64,000 nt of DNA from Physcomitrium patens (Eukaryota; Streptophyta; Bryopsida; Funariales; Funariaceae), in contig NC_037263.1 of assembly GCF_000002425.4 (NCBI RefSeq), positions 13,861,792 to 13,925,791 on the forward strand. Reading direction: 5' to 3'. Numbering within the stretch: the first letter of the stretch is position 1; the number at the start of each line of letters is the position of its first letter. Of this stretch, positions 22,050 to 33,857 are shown one piece after another. Both the position numbers and the translations under genes were made by a program. The notes beneath the pieces are model-generated. The model was not told the origin of the DNA. It did not search any database and worked only from the letters and a program-made list of their open reading frames with translations.

Positions 22050-23640
22050 CTCTCTCAATTCATGGACTTAAGCCTCTAGTTTCAAGATCTAGGCATCCTA
22101 GAGTTCCAATTGATGCTGTTGCTGACTCATCTATTTTGGGACATCTTCAATTGACACTTGTGATCGGCTCTTCACAGTTAATTTTTTCGTCAATTTTGCC
22201 ACCTCAGTTTGTAAAACTTTGATTTTGGACCTCAATTTCTTTGTTTTACATCTGGATTAGTTACTCAATACCGCTTTCTCTTTTGCCAATAACTCTGCAT
22301 TGTCTGTTTTTGCTTGTAATTGGTATTTGAGTTTCTCCCATTCCAAATTTCATGTTTTGCGATTCTAGATTATCCTTAATTCGTCTCATTGTCCTTCCAT
22401 AATCCGTAAGATGTCTTCTTTTTCTTTCGTCCAAGTCTCATATTGGTGAACCAATTTTTGCTCCAATACCAACTTAAATTCCCCAATTTCTTGTATAGTC
22501 CATTCTTACTCTTCAATTCTTTGGTTTTGATCCAACATCACCTTTTTATTGTCCTCCAGATCCCATTTGCTATTACCTTCTACATCCAATGCTCACACCA
22601 TACAATGTATTTGTGAAATGTGCTTCAATAAAGCATTCTTAAGAGATAAACCTTTAGGCAATGGACCTTGTGGAAATGCTAACTGATTGATATCCATTAT
22701 AATTGGAGCTTCATTTTTCTCCTCCACCGCAAAACAAATTGGAACCTATTTCAATTCAATAAATTGTACCACTCTACGACTTGACTCTCTAATTTCGTGT
22801 ATTACATCCGCTGCATTGACATTCTGCGTAAACTAATTCCGTTCTCTCTGTGAAGACACTGGCACTAATACAGAACTTTCTTCTTCTGGTGGTGTTTGAC
22901 GTAATATGTACGCGATCACAATATATACATAATTAAAACAGAGCAAATATGTGAACTTCTTCAATTTCTACTTAGCTCATATCTCTACATAAATACAAGT
23001 AGTTACGTAAGCTGCCTAGTTGAACACCATTCCTTCAAGCATCCCTATTGCTACATACAATAACCATTTAGATATATATATATAGGGTGTCGATACAATC
23101 CTAACCGCCTCACCACAAAACGAAACCATTCCTCAAATTTTGGTAAAATTACCTCAGTAGTCCACCAACCTTGGCTCCTTTGAAAGGATGACATACCTCT
23201 CTTGAAAAATCTTCCTAAGCTAAAATCGCTTGGTTCATCGGTCCCTACCGCAATCTCTCCGATGAGAAGCAACAGCACCTTTTCTAAGATTGTTTCATCA
23301 ATCTCGATAATTTGTCCTTGTACGACACTCAATCTATCCTCAAGGTCATAATTTGCAATGTATTCCTCCACTAATGTTGCATTGATTGATGCTAAGCAAT
23401 CTTACTGGTACAAAAATTGAAACAACCATGCATTCTAAAAATCTCTTATTCTTCTCGACGTCTAGCAAATATCTAATTTCATTGCCTCCATATTAGTAAT
23501 GATTATCATAGAAGGTGGTTGTGATGCACATTTAGCTCTCACATTTTGGCCTTTATCCTCTTTCTCTGTAACTTGCTTTGCACTTTTAATTCCCATGACG
23601 CTTCCTCTGTCAAGCTCTTAACTAGAACTACTACTCTCGA
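22050..23640 (-). mobile_element. Gyp-A2 3' accessory ORF region (coiled coil)
   Basis: The counterpart of the 3697-5390 region of Gyp-A1. The minus-strand segment 23051-23371 reads LIGEIAVGTDEPSDFSLGRF, nearly the same as Gyp-A1 at 4040-4090. The coiled-coil portion lies at about 22050-22600. Presence in two independent copies supports a real component of this family. Function is not recognised. The fossil is broken. Confidence 0.65.
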
Positions 23641-24330
23641 ATACGTAAGGAACACAAGAAATGGCAATCTCAAAAAAACAACCCAAAACGACTCTAGAGA
23701 ATGACCTCTAACTGGTGCTCTACTCCTATTCTCTTACTACCTCGTGATAATGACAACATGTTATCCATACTGTCCATTTTTCACCTCCGTTCTATCTGAT
23801 ATATTAATAATTATTAACTATCCTTTCAGTCGCCTCTACATCCTAATGCACTTATACCATAATTAGGTCTATCTTGAGTCCATTTGAAGTCACCTCCTCC
23901 AAAAAAATGAAAATCCATCCGAGATTTTATGTATTATATAACCATAATCGGTTTCCATAAATGCGGGTACTGAATCAATGGCCCATGAAATCCTCTAATC
24001 AAATAAACCCATTATAAAAACCTTCAATCACGCAATACGATCCATGCCAATAAACTTGAAATTTGTCCAAAAAATGATTAAACTGGCTATCATACAGCAA
24101 TATCAAATCATTGGGCATAAAACTCTTCGGGCGCAGTTTACTATCATAATAACTCTTTCTCCATTTTTGAATTGCTTCCATATTGAAAAGAGCTATAGCC
24201 TGTATTTCATCCAATTCCTCCAATTTTTCTAACCAACAGTGTAATGACTCTTTGTCATTAAGTCGTTCATGCAAGGTAATCCATAAACTTTGAACCTCCA
24301 ACTCGATGGATAAAATTACCTCTTGTCCGT

Positions 24331-25158
24331 TGTCGTATTATGTACTTTCCTACTCGAGAATGCACCGGGCGTCTGGTTGTAGAAGGTAGTATGGAGATTC
24401 GCTAATATTCAAGCAGTCTATCGGTTTTTGACTATTGGAATATAAACAATTACAAGAATATATCGTAAATCTATACTGATGTCTTTCGACTGCTCGCCGA
24501 AATCCTTTTTGTCCCAGCCAGTAGGTCTCTAGACGTTATAGAGAACCCCGAACAATCCAATCTGCTAATCTTCGATATTGCTTTATACTCACGACCTTAT
24601 ATCCACTGACTGTCTTGTTAGATTAATCCAAAAATTTTCATTCACTCCGTATACTCAATCCTATAGACACCCTTTTAATTCTTCAATCACAGACGTAACT
24701 TTGATTTCACAAAATAGTCAAGAGTAATCACACCCACTTCATTAAAATCTCAATTCACCAATACAACACATCGACCTTTCAGCATTGATCGCCAGAAGTC
24801 TTCCCAAAATTCCATGAAGAAAAAAAATCCGACCAAGTCAGGTCTCATATTGGATAAAGGTCCATAATAGGACCTAGATTAGAGGTCTTCTGAAATTGGA
24901 TCCAATTGGCTCTTCGAACCAGACTCACCTGTCATTGAATTGGTCTTTTTTCTTTCTGCTCACTCATGTTATTCGAATCGAACGGAGCATTTCGTTACTG
25001 GTGAGTATGCCCCGGCTGACTGTAATGGGATGACTGAACCTGGCCTCTCAGTATTTACACTGGAATTGGTCGTTGCTCCCAATATTCGAGGTAACTGAAC
25101 ATTAATAAAAGTCCCCTTTCTTTATATTTTCACGGTATACTCGTGTTACAACACGACA
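24331..25158 (-). repeat. 3' LTR of Gyp-B1 (LTR-B)
   Basis: Starts TGTCGTATTATG and ends ACAACACGACA on the plus strand. It is shorter than the other LTR-B copies (828 bp against 1088-1341) but colinear with them. Confidence 0.9.
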
Positions 25159-25499
25159 TCCACCCCCTCTGAACCTGTGCATCCTCCGGTATGCACCAAT
25201 TTATCCAATTGTTGTTTGATTTATAATATATTCTCTACGTCTTTGTTCAGTTCGTCTTCGTCACCTTCATTATCTAAATCACTTTCATCTTCTTGCTGCG
25301 GAATCTCTATACCTTTATTAAGGTCTTTCATATTCATCCCTGCGTGTCTTCGTTTAAATATTTTTACTCGCTTCCCTGTAATTGGTATTTTCAATTTTGT
25401 ACCATCTAACTCCCGTAATAAGTAAGTCGCATTATCATGAACAGTTATTACTACATATTGTCCAAACCAACCTTTTGAAAACTTTCGTAAAGTGTTATA

Positions 25500-26504
25500 C
25501 TGGTTGTCCAGACTACTATCATAAATAAGAATCTAGTCACCTTCCTCGATTGCTTTAGGTCTCAATCAATGTTGCTTATCGAATTGCGCCTTGTTTTGTA
25601 ACCTTACTCTTTTTAACCTTTCCAATGCTATCTGCACATCTTTTGATCTTTGCTCCAATTGTCGAATCCTAATAGCCAGAAGTTCTTCTCTTATCAATCC
25701 ATCTTCCTATTGTAGAATACTCCAAGTAAGTACCCTTTCTTCAATCGGCATAATTGACTTTTGACCTGTCATAAGTTCTACTAGCATGTATCCTGTCATC
25801 GAACTATGTATTGTTCGATCAACCCATAATGTAAATGACAAAAGCCGTGGCCATTCTCTAACTTTCCCATTACAAGCTTTAATTAATGTTTTTACAATTG
25901 GTGGTTGACCACGTTCGCTTTTTGCATTTCCTTCCAAATTATAAGCAGTAGTCAAGGATAGTTTAATTCCACATCTTTCAAAGAACTTACGAGCTTCTTG
26001 TGCATTTAATTCTCCACGATCTGCAGTGATTTTTCCTAGGCATCCGTAGTTGCAAATGACATCTTCAAGCAAAAACCTACAAATCCCCTCTGTAGATTTT
26101 GTCCTCAATGCTCTTCCTTCTACTTGATTTGATAAATCTTCGTGAGCTAAGACTAAATATCTCATCTACCATAACCCAACTAGTATAATAACTAAATCAA
26201 CAACCCATTTAAAATGAATAGCCAGAGGATATGTAGGATGAAGACCATCTCGATGTCAGATATTAGAATACGATTAATAGATTTCACATGACTCTACAAA
26301 TAAAAGCACATCTCGATACATATTTTTCCACCAATATCGTTCCTTGAGTTTAGCAAAAATAGCCCAGATTCCTCTATGCGCTGCCCATAAACTATTATGA
26401 AACTCCTTTAATAATTTTAGTTTTTCTTCCTTTTTGCCTATCACTCGTTGTGGCATCCTAATTCTTTTTTTCGGTCTCTTCCATAAGAATCCATCTTGAA
26501 GCAA
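25500..26504 (-). mobile_element. Gyp-B1 integrase region
   Basis: The DDE integrase. It carries an HTH/zinc-binding part around 26274-26504 and the core at 25707-26165, with ITADRGELNAQEA and EGNAKSERGQPPIVK. After this comes the segment LWVDRTIHSSMTGYMLVELMTGQK, then the basic C-terminal part with a GPY-like module. No chromodomain follows. It is broken in a few places. Confidence 0.8.
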
Positions 26505-26559
26505 AAATCCATATGTTTTTTTTTCTTATTTGTTTGAATTTTTCTATAGACCAATTCTC

Positions 26560-28461
26560 CTACTTAGTCAAGGTATTCAAGTAATGACCAATATCCAATA
26601 ATTCTCCTTCATAAGATTCTTCAAGAAATATCTTGTCTTCTCTGTTGAGATTTGATATTGAATAGAATTTCAATCCGACATCATCAATGTCTTCAACCAT
26701 TTCGTCCTCCCTCTTGTATCTTGCTCGAGATAGTATGTCTGCTATTAAATTGTCCTTCCCAGTAACATGCTTAAATTCTAGATTTAGTGACTTAATATAA
26801 GCGATCCATTTCAACATTGCAATATCTGGCGTTGAACACTTAGTTATCATTCCGAGCAATGGCAAGCAATCTGTTTCAATTACTACTACTGCCTCAATCA
26901 AATAGTCCTTTTCAGCTTTCATAGTCGAAATAACTCCCCAAAGTTTTCTTTTGACTTGCGAATATGTACGCTGATGAATACTTAAAACTTTAGCTCCAAA
27001 TCGAACTGCAAATCTATTCCCACTTCAATCATCTTGACCCACAGCCCATCCAATGGCAATTGGACTAGCGTCCACAGTAAGAATCACTGGTCTATTGCAC
27101 TTATAATCAACCTTCCTCAATATTGGAGGTGACATCAATAATTTCTTCAATCTTTGCATTACCTGAATGTGCCTTTCTTCCCATTTAAATTGGTAGCCCT
27201 TACGTAACAGTTCATATAATGGATCCGCTATGTGAGCATAATGAGGGATCCAAATTCGATAAAATACACATGCACCTAAAAACCTACGAACCTCTGTTAA
27301 AGAATCACAATCCTCTTTCATCCTTTTAATTGCATCAACTTTAGTCGGATCTGGTTTTCTTCCGTAAGATCTACATAAATGTCGAACAATCACAACCTCT
27401 CGTACTCCAAATACGGACTTCATACCCGATAATGTAAGATGAACTTCTCCAAGCCGAGTTAAAATCTTTTCACAATCTTGTATATGATCAACAACATATC
27501 TGCGACATCCCCTCTTATCTAAAGTTTTATCCTTGTCTCCTTCTCTGCACCCTTTTATAGGAACATCATCCAAAAAAGGCATAGTCTTCTCTAGAATAAA
27601 ATCTCTCAATACCTTATTCATCCCATTCATCATATACACAACCGAGTTGGTCGCGCCTTGAAAAAGACTGCACATTCTAACCAATCCAAGTGGTGTCCTC
27701 ATCGTTGTCATATCTCTACTTCTTTCGGCAAGTTGAAATTGATCATAACTTAAATACAAGTCATCCATTGAATAGATCGCCCTTCCAGCAAACGCCTCAA
27801 CAAATTCATCCACAATAGATCCAATTCCTGCATTCCTGACAGTTACTGCATTCACCGGTTGCATATCTTGAATAAATCGTTGTGACCCATTCTCCTTAGG
27901 TACTGTAAACCATCGACTAGAATACGACACAAATGAAGGTTCCAATATTTTCATCTTCATCTTTTATTTTAATAGTTCCACCAATTTAGGTAAATGTACC
28001 CTCGGTACTAGAATCGGTCTTAGATTCCAAGGTACATGCGGTACAGTGAAGATAACCATAGGTGTTATAATATTCGGATCCACACGCCTAATTTCATAAG
28101 ATTCGAAGGCAAACAATCTACCTTGTTTAGCCAACATCTTTTTGAAGCAAGTAATTTCCTCCGGCAATAAAAAACCATCAGAACCAATCTTCAATTCTTC
28201 AAAAGTCTCTTTAGTAAACTGATGTCCGATTCTCATTGGATCTCTTAAACTTGCTTCTTTTGATACTTCTCCCATTTGTTCCTTAGAATCTTCTGGTAAT
28301 GGTCCAGCAACAGGCTTTACCTTCTTATCTGTCATTTTATATCTCATCTCTACAGTGACTTCTGGTGCTTGAAAAGATTCAAGTATGGTATAAACCTCTC
28401 TTAAATGAATCTCAACAATCTTATCATTATCCCTTAATCCAATAGATGTAATCAATTCCAA
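26560..28461 (-). mobile_element. Gyp-B1 reverse transcriptase-RNase H region
   Basis: RT shows the entry segment SRWFTVPKENGSQRFIQDMQ, the catalytic FLDDVPIKG, and FLGACVFYRIWIPHYAHIA. RNase H begins at ILTVDASPIAIGWAVG and continues to DNLIADILSRARY. It has a long colinear partner in Gyp-B2 (46925-48928). The fossil is broken. Confidence 0.85.
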
Positions 28462-28769
28462 TGAATCTTCCAGCCTATTTTCTTCATAAACACCTAAAAT
28501 CCTCTCATCATCTTACAATGTATCTAACTTGCATAATTCTCCTTTAATATTATATAATCTTTTTCTTTCTTTTCTTGTAAAATCATCAACTTTCTTATAC
28601 ATAATATTTCCATTCTCCAAAATACCAATAAAACTCGCATCAAAGACACCTTCATCTCGCGAGAGTACCTTTTCTTTTGTACCTCTATCATCTCGCTTTA
28701 CAGTGGTACCTCCCCAAAAAACTTAAATCCTTCAACAATCTTTGGCAATGGTTTCTCCCTCAACCTATC

Positions 28770-29366
28770 TCAATTCCGTTCATGGTTAGGAGGTACTGTT
28801 AGAAATTGTACAACTTTCCTCCCATCTTCGCTATGTATCCTTGCATAAGCAGAACCATCATCAAGTACTTTTGTTTCCATCCGTGTTGCTATAATATAAG
28901 GTTGTCTTAAAATCAACGGATAAGACGTTGTATCTTGAATAAAGAAATGTTGCTCCGTCGCAACATCTCCAATCCGAATTTTGACATCTGGACCAGCCCC
29001 ATATAATTCACCCCGTGTGTTATTAGCTGCTCGTATTGCCCATCCATGTTCCATATCAATTGGCCATTTTTGCTTCTTATAAAGATCTTTAGACATAAGA
29101 TTTATTTCAGAACCATGGTCGACTAAAGCAACAATTGGTTCTTCTATATCTCCTACTTTCACTAATACCTCAATAGTTGCCCTTGCCCAATGCTTTCGAG
29201 TATAATGGCTCAAAGTTTTCATTTCCTTATCACTATAATCTTCGAAACGTACTCGTTGATTATACCCATTTTTTTCATTTGTTGGTTGCTTGTAACCAAT
29301 ATCAACCTCTTCTTCATCTATATATATTCTTGCATCAATAGCATGACTCATTCCAGTTTTGCCCAT
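28770..29366 (-). mobile_element. Gyp-B1 aspartic protease region
   Basis: A retropepsin-like domain with the catalytic Asp in ALVDHGSEINLMS and a downstream YPLILRQPYI motif, as in gypsy proteases. It processes the Gag-Pol polyprotein. Linker sequence to RT follows toward lower coordinates. Confidence 0.75.
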
Positions 29367-29378
29367 TAATTGCCTCTT

Positions 29379-30960
29379 TCACTTAATGCTATCAATGATA
29401 ACATCATGAAACTCTTTCTTTGTAATTTCCAAAACTTCTTTCAATGTGAATTCCACCTTAGCGTTTAATATACATTCCACCAACACCCCTTTCAAATTTG
29501 TTGCCGCTTCAATGTCAGAAAGTAGCTTATAAGCAATTGATTTGCCCTTATCTTTTGTCTCCCTTATTTTTTCTTCCAATGATGCTGAGGTATTCTTTAC
29601 AGGCAATTCTTGTGAAGCTGCCTCCCGAGCCTTGTCTCCTCGAGTTTGCCTCTTAGAAGAATTTCCTTCTCTCGTATCATCAAAATTTCCTCGTCTCTTT
29701 TCTTCCATCAAAGCATTATGTTGGCTCTTAGCAATATATGCATGAACTGAAAGAGACTCAATAGGATCCTCCCAACCTGTTGCACCTTGTATTGTAGCTG
29801 CAGTTCTCAATAACGCTTCTCGAGGTAATTTCCCTTCTTGCATTGTAGAAATGGCAGAAGGCCAAAACTCACTAGTTTCCGTACTTCCACCAAGGTCATT
29901 ATCTACTCTAGCACCATAACTTGCACTTTCTCGTACTGGTGTTTCATGCTCTTTTAAGTAATCTTGAACTAATGTTCTTTTAAATAATCTTGAACTAATG
30001 ATTCTTGTTTTGAAACATTCTTTAAATTATTTGTAGAAGTATTCTCTTGAAGTCTTGCCAATTTGATTTGAAGATCTCGCATTCCTCGTATAATTTCTTC
30101 CATCCCCATATCTGCTTTCTTTGATAAGGATGTCAAAGGTTGAACTATAGGCATGGTTGGTGGTGTTGTACATACTGGAGCTTTGGGTGCTTGTATTGTT
30201 TTGGAATATTACTCCTATCCTTTCTTCTTTCTCTTTTTGTAAGCAACCCCACCGCATCTTCAATGTCCTTCCACTTTGTTGTCAATCCTTCATCTTCTTC
30301 TTTGTCTTCAAGAAGGAGTTTCAATTTTCCTTGCAATTCTCCATCAGCAGCTTGAAGAAATAGATCAACTTTGTTTGGCTCCAATGTCAATTTTTCTACC
30401 TTCGATAATTGAGAGTACTGCCTCTTAAATTCTATTACTAGCTCTGTTGCTTGTAAATTCTTATTAGGCCGTTCAATCTATTCTAGAAACAGCTTCTTAG
30501 TAATGCGATCACTATCTTCCAAGAAATATTCGTCTTTCAATGCATGTAAAAAAACCTCCCATGAATTCCCATAACTATCCGTAATCGATGTAATATGGTC
30601 TCTTATCTCCGGTATCATGGCAAGTCCAAATAATGCAACCATTTTCTTCTCAGAAATCTGATTTAATTCTATTTCACAAACATAACATCTTAAATACCTT
30701 GAAATATTCCTTCCATCAAATTAATTAATTTTATTGACCACTACTTGCAATGCTTTGGTTGCCAAAGCTTCCTTTTGATCATTGCTTTGCTGTTGCTGCA
30801 TTGATAATAAGATGGCTTGAAACATACTAGCAATAGACGGATCCATGTGCATACCTTATCCTTTAGAAGAACCCCCACCAGAAACTTCTCCCAAAGATCC
30901 TTCAAAATTTTTATTTTCGTTCTCCATAAAAATAAAAATAAAATCAAACGAAATCCAATA
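29379..30960 (-). mobile_element. Gyp-B1 gag region
   Basis: Begins near MED/MEN at 30930-30960 just after the PBS and leader. It has a retrotransposon gag-like helical core (ALFGLAMIPEIRDHI near 30620) followed by a Lys/Glu-rich segment and linker. Its partner in Gyp-B2 also carries a CCHC knuckle. The fossil is broken. Confidence 0.7.
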
Positions 30961-30976
30961 TCTTCCACCTCAAGCT

Positions 30977-30994
30977 TTCACGTCGAGTTCACCA
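30977..30994 (-). promoter_or_regulatory. Primer-binding site of Gyp-B1 (tRNA-Trp type)
   Basis: Read on the minus strand, TGGTGAACTCGACGTGAA lies four bases inside the 5' LTR. It matches the complement of the 3' end of plant tRNA-Trp with one mismatch. Confidence 0.75.
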
Positions 30995-30998
30995 CATA

Positions 30999-32086
30999 TG
31001 CCATATTACGTGGTTTCCTGCTCGAGAACGCACCGGACGTCTTGTTGTAGAAGGTAGTATGGAGATTCGCTAATATTCAAGCAGTCTATCGGTTTTTGAC
31101 TGTTGGAATATAAAAAATTACAAAAATATATCATAAATCTATACGGATGTCCTTCGACTACTCGTCGAAATCCTTTTTGTCTCAGCCGATAGGTTTCTAG
31201 ACATTACAGAGAACCCTGAACAACCCAATCTGCTAATCTCCGATACTACTTTATACTCACGACCTTGTATCTACTGACTGTCTTGTTAGATTAACCCAAA
31301 AATTTTCATTCACTCCGCATACTCAATCCTATAGACATCCTTTTAATTCTTCAATTATAGACGTAACTTTGATTTCACAAAACAGCCAAGAGTAATCACA
31401 CCCACTTCATTAAAATCCCGATTCACCAGTACAACACATCGACCTTTCAGCATTGATCGCCAAAAGTCTTCCCAAAATCCTATACAGAAAAAAAACCCCA
31501 ATTCTCTCTTTTTTCTCCCCTCCCGAAGCATGAAGCTAGCTCTCCGACCCTTAAAACCCTAATTCTCCTCTTTAACCCTGAGAAGATCCTATTCTCCCAC
31601 CTTGGACTCCCCGAATTGGAACAGCCAATGGAGCTTTCTTTCTCATTTTAACCTTTAAGAGATCCTTTTACCGAAAGGACGTTCTTGGAACGGCACAAAG
31701 GACGGAATAGCTTGAAACAGAATCGGAGCCCCATAATTGGATCGCATTGGGTTGCCCGACCAAGCCAGGTCTCATATTGGGTAAGAGGCCCGTAATAGGA
31801 CTTGGATTAGAGGTCTTCTGAAATTGGATCCAATTGGCTATTCGAACCAGGCTCATCCGTCGTTGAATTGGTCCTTTTCCTTTCTGTTGACTCCCGTTAT
31901 TGGAATCGAATGGAGCATTTTGTTACTGGTGAGTATGCCCCGGCTGACTATAACGGCGTGACTGAACCTAGCCTCTCAGTATTTGCACTGGAATTGGTCA
32001 TTGCTCCCAATATTCGAGGTAACTGGACATTAATAAAAGTCCCCTTACTTTATATTTTCATGGTATACTCGTATTACAACATGACA
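30999..32086 (-). repeat. 5' LTR of Gyp-B1 (LTR-B)
   Basis: Plus-strand ends are TGCCATATTACG and ACATGACA. It is colinear with 24331-25158 and with the other LTR-B copies. Confidence 0.9.
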
Positions 32087-32277
32087 CCGTAAACTAGTGT
32101 CACAAACACTGAAATACAGGCTCGAGATCTAATAAGAAGTTCAAGAAGAACTGACAAGAACTAGATTAATCAGATGAATACAAGAACATCACCAGAGAGG
32201 TGAGCTAGAGCTCCAAGAGTTGTGTTGTCGAGACTGAAGAACTCTTCAGCCTCGATTCCAATATATACTCCTATTTA

Positions 32278-32488
32278 GGAAGCTTCTCAAGTAACTTCTA
32301 CCAACTAGGAAGCTTCTCAAATGACTTTCACCAATTAGGAAGCTTCTCAAGCAACTTCTACCAACTACGAAGCTTTTCAAGCAACTTCCACCAACTAAAA
32401 AGCTTTTCAAGCAACTTCCACCAACTAGAAAGCTTCTCAAGCAACTTCCACCAACTAGGAAGCTTCTCAAGCAACTTCCATCAACTAA
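32278..32488. repeat. Tandem array of seven 30-bp units in LTR-C
   Basis: The unit is like GGAAGCTTCTCAAGCAAC followed by TTCCACCAACTA. Each unit contains the dyad GAAGCTTC. The minus-strand ORF over it (RSFLVGGSCL repeats) is a by-product of the 30-base period. Confidence 0.9.
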
Positions 32489-32507
32489 GAAGCTTCTAGA
32501 AGGTTCC
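32488..32507. promoter_or_regulatory. Heat-shock-element-like motif in LTR-C (3' LTR)
   Basis: AGAAGCTTCTAGAAGGTTCC gives four alternating nGAAn/nTTCn units with perfect 5-bp spacing, the consensus bound by heat-shock factor trimers. It directly follows the 30-bp repeat array. Confidence 0.6.
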
Positions 32508-33135
32508 AGAGACTTGCTTCTAGAAGGTTTTAGAAACTTATCTCTAGACAGTTCTAAAGACTATGTCCCTAACATCACCCCCTCCTTTAGCTTCGAGGTC
32601 TCTGAGAAGCAATATTATTGTTAATCAGTACCAACGCAAGAAAATGAAGATTTGTTGCATAACGTCTGCTATGAACTCCAACTATTATTCACAAGGCAAG
32701 TGGTTCATCAGCCCTTGAAGCCAATAGTAGAGGCCCATGCCTTCGACTTCTGACCAAGCATAAACTTTCGTGTCTTCATTGTGAAATTGTCTTACAAACA
32801 CGCCTTCTAGCTGACCATCGTAAGCAGGCTCGAATTCAAATATAATCACTAGTGATCGGTTACTCGGTATCCTCCGTTGTCGTCATGGTATATGCGGTTC
32901 TTCATCTCGGGGTCGCCTTCGTGAGTTAGTCGATTGAGATAATCTGACTGGCATAGTATCTATCTCTTAGCTATTTATATCAGAAGGCTATTGAAAAAAT
33001 TTTACTTTATCAACTACGAGTTTTGGTGGTGCTCTCCCCCTTTTTTATATTCTTAGATGAGCAAGCTTTAGAAAGAAGCTATCGTCGAACCGGCTTAGGT
33101 TTATGAGGATATTGTTGATGAAACTCCTGTACTTT

Positions 33136-33857
33136 TTATGGCACATTGGCAAGATTTTCAGTTGGTTCCCACGTTCGCTCATTAATATCGTAGCCGCACG
33201 AATGAAAAAGATACTCCAACTTGCTCCACCTTTGCCGTGAATCCAGCACCTTTTCGACCTCGTATTCCTCGTGGTTCTCGATCTCAATACTAGGTGGCAG
33301 ACATTGCACTCTTCCAGGAAAAGATGACTCTCGATAAGGCTCCAACAGAGAAACATGAAAGATTGGATGTACCTTCATAGAAGCCAGTAATTCTAGACGG
33401 TACGCCACTGGATTGATTTGCTTCTGGATGATAAATGGTCCCAATCTTTGATAGTTCAACTTATCACATAGTCGCTTGGTCTTGATATTCCATCGAAGAA
33501 GCCATGCTTTATCTCTAATTTTGAAAGTAGGTGCTTGATTCCGAAATCTATCTGCAGACGCCTTGTAGGATTCTTGAGCGGATTGTAATTGAAGCTTCAA
33601 TGTAGTTTGAAGCTCTAATAGTTGCTTTGCAAATCCTTCAGCTGCTGGATTGTTATTTGTTGACGGACTCAATAAATCAAGCTTCGGATGATATCCATAG
33701 TTAGCAAAAAATGGTGTATATTGAGTCGACACATGGAGGGTGTTATTATATGCAAACTCGGCTAGCGATAGATATGCAGTCCAATCGTCTTGCTGATAGT
33801 TGATATTGTATCGTAAGTATTGTTCCAAGACTTGGTTCATCCGTTCCGTTTGGCCGA
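33136..33857 (-). mobile_element. Gyp-C integrase C-terminal region and chromodomain
   Basis: It contains the integrase tail WLLRWNIKTKRLCDKLNYQR, then GPF and FHVSLLEPY. A chromodomain follows: YEVEKVLDSRQRW, LEYLFHSCGYDINERTWEP. Chromodomains of this class are thought to steer integration to marked chromatin. The 5' neighbour segment of integrase is at 51624-52109, beyond the Gyp-B2 insertion. Confidence 0.85.

Larger units (their letters stand above)
21043..24330 (-). mobile_element. Gyp-A2 3' part: integrase end, accessory ORF region and 3' LTR
   Basis: The downstream portion of a minus-strand family-A element. It holds the integrase C-terminal region (23999-24326, with LRPKSFMPNDLILLYD), the accessory ORF region (about 22050-23640) and the 3' LTR (21043-21628). 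The right end at 24330 is an insertion junction: Gyp-B1 begins at 24331, and the element resumes at 32087-32097 and again from 56036. The sequence across these junctions keeps the order seen in Gyp-A1 around 2960-3010. An old, broken fossil. Confidence 0.85.
24331..32086 (-). mobile_element. Gyp-B1: Ty3/gypsy LTR retrotransposon, both LTRs present
   Basis: A complete-length family-B element of about 7.8 kb inserted in Gyp-A2. LTRs are 24331-25158 (3') and 30999-32086 (5'), with TGTCGT...CGACA-type ends and CCGT on both outer sides (24327-24330 and 32087-32090). Parts in sense order are PBS (30977-30994), gag (about 30027-30960), protease (28770-29366), RT and RNase H (26560-28461) and integrase (about 25500-26504). 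LTRs differ by roughly 10% by eye plus length changes, so it is older than Gyp-B2. It is broken, with several interruptions. Pol wording resembles gypsy elements I associate with fungi (see findings). Confidence 0.9.
32098..32574 (-). repeat. 3' LTR of Gyp-C (LTR-C)
   Basis: 477 bp, TGTCAC...TAACA, next to a polypurine tract (AAAGGAGGGGGTGA, minus strand, 32575-32590). It contains seven tandem 30-bp units and a heat-shock-element-like array (see separate entries). Confidence 0.9.

Noticed and set aside
21935-22222. Plus-strand ORF with Pro- and Leu-rich sequence
   Set aside because: Antisense to the coiled-coil part of the Gyp-A2 accessory ORF region.
29542-30363. Several plus-strand ORFs rich in Ser, Phe and Leu
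   Set aside because: Antisense shadows of the Gyp-B1 gag and linker on the minus strand.
32246-32470. Minus-strand ORF with repeated RSFLVGGSCL peptide (also 55677-55931)
   Set aside because: It is the translation of the 30-bp LTR-C tandem array, whose length is a multiple of three; there is no start context or conservation beyond the DNA repeat.
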